This document shows positions 59,615-64,000 of a stretch of DNA of 64,000 nucleotides, piece by piece. The notes beneath the pieces are model-generated. The model did not search any database. It saw nothing but the letters and a program-made list of their open reading frames with translations, and had not been told where the DNA came from. The number at the start of each line of letters is the position of its first letter. Position 1 is the first letter of the stretch. The stretch is from Methyloceanibacter caenitepidi (GTDB taxonomy: Bacteria; Pseudomonadota; Alphaproteobacteria; Rhizobiales; Methyloligellaceae): the NCBI RefSeq assembly GCF_000828475.1, contig NZ_AP014648.1, positions 682,001 to 746,000 on the forward strand, written 5' to 3'. A program made the position numbers and the translations under genes.

Positions 59615-59648
59615 AAATGTTATAATGTATCATTCCACATTCGGAATA
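59615..59648 (+). promoter_or_regulatory. Palindrome over a -10 box before the porin gene
   Basis: A perfect TATAAT (59622-59627) has no matching -35 at the usual spacing, since TTGACG at 59592-59597 is 24 bases away. It lies inside a 23-base imperfect palindrome (59615-59637, GAAATG to CATTCC, 8 of 11 arm pairs). ATTCC-N6-GGAAT (59633-59648) overlaps its right arm. This suggests an internal, repressor-controlled promoter for the porin and downstream genes. Confidence 0.45.
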
Positions 59649-59709
59649 TCGGCAAAAGCCGAACACGATCGACGAAACACGAACCAGAAGCCGTTGGGGG
59701 GCTGATTAA

Positions 59710-61119
59710 ATGGGATTGATTGAGAGAAATCGCGGTCCAGCGACCGAAGACTTGGGTGGTCTTTTCGGCACGTATGTGCGGAAGGCAGCCATCGCGGGGG
59801 CCGCGCTGGTTATGACAATGGTTGCTTCGCCGGGGCTCGCATCGGCCGCTTGCGAAGTGGAACTCGATCCGCGCGATTTCATTGGTGAAGAGAATGGCGA
59901 ACTGAACGCCATTGAGCACCTCGCCGGAGGCACGGTCTCCAGCTTGAACCGGGCGGGCATAGATATCGGCGGCGCCTATGTCGCCGAGCCGTTCTACAAT
60001 TGGGGCGGTATCGACGAAGGCGGCGAGTATCAAGGTGTGCTTGAGCTCTACGTCAACGCGGACATGAAGAAGCTCGGTCTGTGGGATGGTCTTTGCTTCC
60101 ACGCGAACGGCTATCAGATCCATGGCAACTCCATCACGGGCTCCAATATCGGTTCCCTGATGCCTGTCACCAGCTTCGAGGCGAATGACGCGACGCGCCT
60201 GTTCGAGATCTGGTTCGAGCAGTTCCTGTTCAATGACACGGTTTCGGTCAAGGTCGGACAGCTGGCGGCGGATGCCGAGTTCTTCTTCGCCGAAGGCGGG
60301 GGCTACTTCATCAACGGCACATGGGGTTGGGCGCCGATCGCTGCCGAAAACAACCCCGGCGGCGGTCCGGCCTACCCGCTGGCGACGCCCGGCGTCCGTG
60401 TCGCCATCACCCCGACGGAGCAAACCAGCCTGATGGTCGGCGTTTACAACGGTAATCCGGCGCCGGACTGCGCTGCGGACGATCCGCAAGTGTGCAACAA
60501 CGACGGTCTGGATTTCGGTCTGCGGGATCGGACGCTCTTGATGGCGGAAGGCGCCTACAGCTATTCGCTGGCGGGCGGTGAACTGCCGGGCCAGATCAAG
60601 GTCGGTGGCTGGAACCACTTCGGGGACTTCAACCACATCTATACCGATGCGGGCGGCAACCCCATTGCGATCTCCGGTAATGACGGCAAGCCGCTCGACA
60701 ACGATTACGCGCTCTATGTGATCTTGGACCAGTTGCTGTGGCGTGTGCCGGGCAGCGAGGACCCGCAAGGGGTCGGCTTCTTCACCCGCTTCGCCGGAGC
60801 GCCGGACGATCGCAACTATGTCGACTTCTACTTCGACGTGGGTCTCACCTTCACCGGCATGATCCCGGGCCGTCCCGACGACGCCTTGGCCATCGGCTAT
60901 GCCTATACGAGCATTTCCGACCAGGCGCAGGCGTTCAACGTAACCAATGGCGATCCGGCCGGCGAGGGCTACGAGGCTCTGATCGAGATCGCGTACACCA
61001 TGGAGGTCATCGACGGTTGGACGTTGCAGCCGGACTTCCAGTACATCTTCAATCCGGATGGCGGCGTAGAGGCCGAAAATGCAACGGTCGTTGGCGCACG
61101 CAGCACGTTCGCATTCTAG
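59710..61119 (+). CDS. OprB-like outer-membrane porin
   Basis: 469 aa. A long N-terminal region leads into a signal peptide (cleavage near ASA-AC at 47). The rest is beta-strand-like with alternating aromatic residues, ending in FAF with a terminal Phe, as in outer-membrane barrels. It resembles carbohydrate-selective porin OprB (for example FEIWFEQFLFNDTVSVKVGQ, VGVYNGNP and QPDFQYIFNPDGG). A G-rich ribosome-binding site precedes the ATG. Set between imelysin and the di-heme oxidoreductase, it may import a metal-ligand complex or other small solute rather than sugar. That is inference. Confidence 0.85.
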   Translation: MGLIERNRGPATEDLGGLFGTYVRKAAIAGAALVMTMVASPGLASAACEVELDPRDFIGEENGELNAIEHLAGGTVSSLNRAGIDIGGAYVAEPFYNWGGIDEGGEYQGVLELYVNADMKKLGLWDGLCFHANGYQIHGNSITGSNIGSLMPVTSFEANDATRLFEIWFEQFLFNDTVSVKVGQLAADAEFFFAEGGGYFINGTWGWAPIAAENNPGGGPAYPLATPGVRVAITPTEQTSLMVGVYNGNPAPDCAADDPQVCNNDGLDFGLRDRTLLMAEGAYSYSLAGGELPGQIKVGGWNHFGDFNHIYTDAGGNPIAISGNDGKPLDNDYALYVILDQLLWRVPGSEDPQGVGFFTRFAGAPDDRNYVDFYFDVGLTFTGMIPGRPDDALAIGYAYTSISDQAQAFNVTNGDPAGEGYEALIEIAYTMEVIDGWTLQPDFQYIFNPDGGVEAENATVVGARSTFAF

Positions 61120-61131
61120 AAAGGTGGGCGC

Positions 61132-62703
61132 GTGAACACAGCACGGTTCACGCCGTCTCAGAGTCAGTCGACCCCGACAGCACCGTCAAGTCACGCGAAA
61201 GCGTGGCTTGGCGGTGTCCTTCTTGTTGGGGGCTGCGTGCCTCTGCTGGCGGGCCTTGTATTGTATGCGGGCTCGGCCGGCGGGACGGGAGCGTCCGACG
61301 TTCCGGTGCCGCCTATCGACTTCACGAAGGCCGAGCCGGGGGAAGACCGGCCGGGCGGCGGCGCCACATCCCGCGCCGCGACCGACACTGCCAATGCGTT
61401 TTCCCAATCTTCCGGCAACATGGGTTTCCGCAAGGAACTCGACTTCAAGATCGGGAACAGCATTTTCCGACGGCACTGGGTTTCTGCGCCCGCCTCCACC
61501 GATGCCTCGGACGGTCTCGGGCCGCTCTTCAACGTGCGTGGCTGCCAGGACTGCCATATCAAGGACGGACGCGGCCATCCTCCCGTCGCCTCGAACACGC
61601 CGGGGCCGACGGGTTCGCTCCTGTTCCGCCTCTCGGTGCCCGCCAAGACCGATGACGAGAAGGCGCTCCTTGCCTCCGGCAAGGTGACCGTGCTTCCCGA
61701 TCCGGTCTACGGCGGACAATTGCAGGACATGTCGATCCAGGGCCACCAGGCGGAGGGCGCCGTCAAAGTGACGTACGAGGAGGAGGAGGTCTCTCTCGCC
61801 GGTGGCGAGAAGGTCTCCTTGCGCGTGCCCCGCTACGAACTGTCCGGACTCAACTACGGCCCCATCAGTCCAGACGTGATGCTGGGTCCGCGCATCGCGC
61901 CGCCTATGATCGGACTCGGCCTGCTCGAGGCTGTTCCGGAAGAGCAGATCATGGCAAATGCCGACCCGGAGGATGCGGACGGGGACGGCATTTCAGGGCG
62001 TCCGAACCGTATCTGGTCAGAGCTGCACGACAAGGAGATGCTGGGCCGTTTCGGTTGGAAGGCGAATGTGCCGACCATCATCGAACAGAATGCCGGTGCG
62101 TTCTCCGGCGATATCGGCATCTCGACAACGCTCCATCCGAGCGGCGCGGGCGAATGCACGGAGCGGCAGACGTCGTGCACCGACGCGCCGTCCGGCAACT
62201 CGCCCAGATACCAAAACGTGGAAGTGGGCGACGAGCTGTTCGATCTGATGACGTTCTACACGCAGAACCTTGCGGTTCCGCCACGCCGCAATGTGGACGT
62301 CCCCGACGTGCTGAAGGGCAAAGAGCTTTTCTACCAGGTCGGCTGCGCACAATGTCACCAGCCCAAGTTCACGACCGGCGACGTGCCCGAGCAGCCCCAT
62401 CTGTCGAACCAGCTCATCTGGCCCTACACGGACATGCTGCTCCACGACATGGGCACGGGGCTCGCGGACAATCGGCCCGACGGCAAAGCGACGGGGAGCG
62501 AATGGCGTACGCCGCCGCTCTGGGGTATCGGTCTGACCGAAACAGTGAGCGGCCACACCCAGTTCCTTCATGACGGCCGGGCGCGCAATCTCACGGAGGC
62601 CATCCTGTGGCACGGCGGCGAAGGGCAAGCGGCTCGCGACCGCTTTGCCGCGCTGGAAAAGGAAGACCGGGAGCGCCTCTTGGCGTTTTTGAACTCGCTC
62701 TGA
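61132..62703 (+). CDS. Di-heme oxidoreductase (DHOR/DUF1111, MauG-like)
   Basis: 523 aa c-type cytochrome of the di-heme oxidoreductase family, often annotated thiol oxidoreductase. One membrane anchor is at about 26-47. Heme sites are C138-QD-C141-H142 and C405-AQ-C408-H409. The Ca-like motif EDADGDGISGRPN is at 280-292. GTG start with AAAGGTGG upstream, 12 bases after the porin stop. This family is a frequent neighbour of imelysins in iron-regulated loci. Its substrate is unknown. It presumably takes electrons from, or gives them to, a periplasmic partner. Confidence 0.92.
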   Translation: MNTARFTPSQSQSTPTAPSSHAKAWLGGVLLVGGCVPLLAGLVLYAGSAGGTGASDVPVPPIDFTKAEPGEDRPGGGATSRAATDTANAFSQSSGNMGFRKELDFKIGNSIFRRHWVSAPASTDASDGLGPLFNVRGCQDCHIKDGRGHPPVASNTPGPTGSLLFRLSVPAKTDDEKALLASGKVTVLPDPVYGGQLQDMSIQGHQAEGAVKVTYEEEEVSLAGGEKVSLRVPRYELSGLNYGPISPDVMLGPRIAPPMIGLGLLEAVPEEQIMANADPEDADGDGISGRPNRIWSELHDKEMLGRFGWKANVPTIIEQNAGAFSGDIGISTTLHPSGAGECTERQTSCTDAPSGNSPRYQNVEVGDELFDLMTFYTQNLAVPPRRNVDVPDVLKGKELFYQVGCAQCHQPKFTTGDVPEQPHLSNQLIWPYTDMLLHDMGTGLADNRPDGKATGSEWRTPPLWGIGLTETVSGHTQFLHDGRARNLTEAILWHGGEGQAARDRFAALEKEDRERLLAFLNSL

Positions 62704-62756
62704 TTGCGACGACCAGGCTACGCCACGCGCAACGCCGGAAATCAGATGTTAGACAC

Positions 62757-63875
62757 ATGCCAATGACCCGTCTGCCAACGATCCGTTTCCTCCATTCGGT
62801 CCTGTCTTTGGGGGTTCTGCTTCTTGCTTTCTGTTCGGCCGGGACCGTAGCGCGGGCGGAGGCCGATCACGGCGCCGTTGCCGAGGCTGCGCTGACGAAA
62901 GTCATAAGGCCGGGCTACGACGCATTCGCAGCCGATGCCGCGACCTTGGCAGCCAAGACCGCGGTGCTCTGCACGGACCCCTCGCACAAGAGCCTCGCGG
63001 ACGCCCGCGCGGCCTTTGTCCAAGCGGTGAAGGGCTGGAGCGCAGTCGAGAACTTTCAGTTCGGGCCGGTCAACCACGAGCATCGCTACGAGCGGCTTTT
63101 CTTTTGGCCGGATCGGAAGGGCCTTGGCTACCGGCAGGTGCAGCGGGCTCTTTCGGACAAGGACGAGAGTGTGACGAGCGTCGAGACGCTCGCCAAGAAG
63201 AGTGTCGCGCTCCAGGGCTTGCCCGCGCTCGAAATCCTTCTTTACGGTAAGGGCTCCGACGCACTTGCGAGCCGAGGGGACGATGCGGTGTTCCGCTGCC
63301 GCTTCGCCGCTGCGGCAGCCGGCAATATCGCGCAACTTTCCAAAGACCTCGTCCAGGCGTGGGCGCCTGGTGCACCCTTCACCAAGAGTTTTCTGGAACC
63401 CGAGCCCGACGGCGCGCTTTACCGTGCCCCGAAAGACGTGACGCTGGAACTCTTCAAGGCCTTCAGCGGCGGTATCGAACGCGTGCGTGATCAAAAGCTC
63501 GGCCGGGTGTTGGGCGAGTCCGCCAAACGCTCCCGGCCGCGTCTGGCGGCGTTCTGGCGAAGCGGCCAGACCTTTCCGAACATGGCCGGCAATCTTCGCT
63601 CCGTAAGGGCCCTGTTTGTCGACGGAGGCTTTGCCGGGATCGTTGCCGACCAGTCGCCGGGTGTCGAGGACTCGATTTTGTTCGACCTCAACCACAGTAT
63701 CGACGTGCTTGCCGCCGAAACCGAGCCGGTCGCCGAGGCGGTGACCGATCCCGAACAGCGGGGCAAGCTCGAGGCTTTGCGTGTCGGGTTGAAGAGCGCC
63801 AACACCACCGCATCCGGATTGATCGCCGAGGGCGCGGGCCTCAGCTTCGGGTTCAACGCGGGCGACGGAGACTAG
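62757..63875 (+). CDS. Imelysin-family periplasmic protein 2
   Basis: 372 aa with a signal peptide (about 1-34, VARAEAD). It belongs to the second imelysin branch: the GxHxxE position reads G154-LPALE159 (QGLPALEILLYG), so the His is replaced by Pro while the Glu stays. RYERLFFWPDRKGLGYRQVQ is another branch signature. It follows the di-heme enzyme by 53 bases. A pair of unlike imelysins around a di-heme oxidoreductase recurs in proteobacterial iron-regulated loci. Confidence 0.88.
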   Translation: MPMTRLPTIRFLHSVLSLGVLLLAFCSAGTVARAEADHGAVAEAALTKVIRPGYDAFAADAATLAAKTAVLCTDPSHKSLADARAAFVQAVKGWSAVENFQFGPVNHEHRYERLFFWPDRKGLGYRQVQRALSDKDESVTSVETLAKKSVALQGLPALEILLYGKGSDALASRGDDAVFRCRFAAAAAGNIAQLSKDLVQAWAPGAPFTKSFLEPEPDGALYRAPKDVTLELFKAFSGGIERVRDQKLGRVLGESAKRSRPRLAAFWRSGQTFPNMAGNLRSVRALFVDGGFAGIVADQSPGVEDSILFDLNHSIDVLAAETEPVAEAVTDPEQRGKLEALRVGLKSANTTASGLIAEGAGLSFGFNAGDGD

Positions 63876-63877
63876 CC

Positions 63878-64000
63878 ATGACACTCAACCGCCGCACATT
63901 CCTCACCGCGCTCGCCGGATCCTCGCTGGCGCTGACCATGCCCGCTCGTCTCGCCGCTGCGTTTTTGCCGGAGCGTTTCGCCGCTGCGCGCATGGACGAT
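63878..64000 (+). CDS. Tat-exported protein, probably DUF1513 (partial, cut by window end)
   Basis: Only the first 41 codons are present. A twin-arginine signal, NRRTFLTALAGSSLALT, is followed by an Ala-rich c-region, so the protein is exported folded through Tat. It starts 2 bases after the imelysin-2 stop (TAG-CC-ATG). In comparable loci the gene at this position encodes a DUF1513 beta-propeller-like protein. That identity is inferred from context, since the domain itself lies outside the window. Confidence 0.65.
   Translation, partial: MTLNRRTFLTALAGSSLALTMPARLAAAFLPERFAAARMDD

Noticed and set aside
59592-59627. TTGACG and TATAAT as a normal promoter pair for the porin gene
   Set aside because: The spacer is 24 bases, too long for sigma-70. 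Only the -10 is kept as supported.

Overview
The window looks like chromosomal DNA from an alphaproteobacterium of the order Hyphomicrobiales (Rhizobiales). The grounds are high GC content, an Irr-type iron regulator beside fabA-fabB-fabI, a RegB-type redox kinase diverging from a SenC/SCO gene, the mutM/ubiE-ubiB-coaBC-dut cluster, and a degenerate copy of an intergenic palindrome that is common in this order. Genus cannot be fixed from sequence reading alone. I see no rRNA, tRNA, CRISPR array, transposase or prophage gene. Nearly everything reads as vertically inherited core genome.

Layout. (1) 0.1-6.3 kb: the redox kinase gene regB diverges from an ABC-2 exporter pair and an SCO1/SenC copper chaperone. 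An intracellular PHB depolymerase with a good candidate PhaR operator and a YgjP-like metallopeptidase follow. (2) 6.3-16.9 kb, minus strand: PBP1A, then gyrB, recF, dnaN and dnaA, which are transcribed dnaA to gyrB, then a rhodanese. A structured 846-bp gene-free stretch with weak DnaA-box-like sites separates these from rpsT, which has a textbook promoter. (3) 16.9-27.1 kb: crotonase and mutM face ubiE-ubiB-coaBC-dut-moeB. A flavin monooxygenase, a 2-hydroxyacid dehydrogenase and a secreted SH3 protein follow. (4) 27.1-30.9 kb: irr diverges from fabA-fabB-fabI, which are the unsaturated fatty acid genes, and a small Cys-containing protein gene ends at a two-way terminator. (5) 30.9-40.5 kb, minus strand: the rimP-nusA-ylxR-infB-rbfA-truB-rpsO-pnp translation and RNA operon. 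(6) 40.7-49.5 kb, minus strand: miaB-phoH-ybeY-corC-lnt, an XRE regulator, metK, trmB and an LprI-like gene, with tightly overlapping stops and starts. (7) 49.6-56.9 kb, minus strand: a thioester-containing alpha-2-macroglobulin gene translationally coupled to pbpC. (8) 57.1-64.0 kb: a LysR gene diverges from imelysin, an OprB-like porin, a di-heme oxidoreductase, a second imelysin and a Tat-exported protein cut off by the window edge.

Region 8 is the most accessory-looking part and my best candidate for an under-described system. It is a complete envelope pathway (outer-membrane porin, two periplasmic imelysins, an anchored di-heme enzyme and a Tat substrate), probably concerned with iron or another metal. 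It has a LysR-type dyad at one end and a palindrome over a perfect -10 box in the middle. Other points of interest are a His/Cys-rich loop and an altered H-box in RegB, a candidate small RNA at 16.03-16.12 kb, and nested dyads between mutM and ubiE.

Start codons were chosen by ribosome-binding site and family alignment from memory. Several are GTG or TTG, and the doubtful ones are flagged in their entries.
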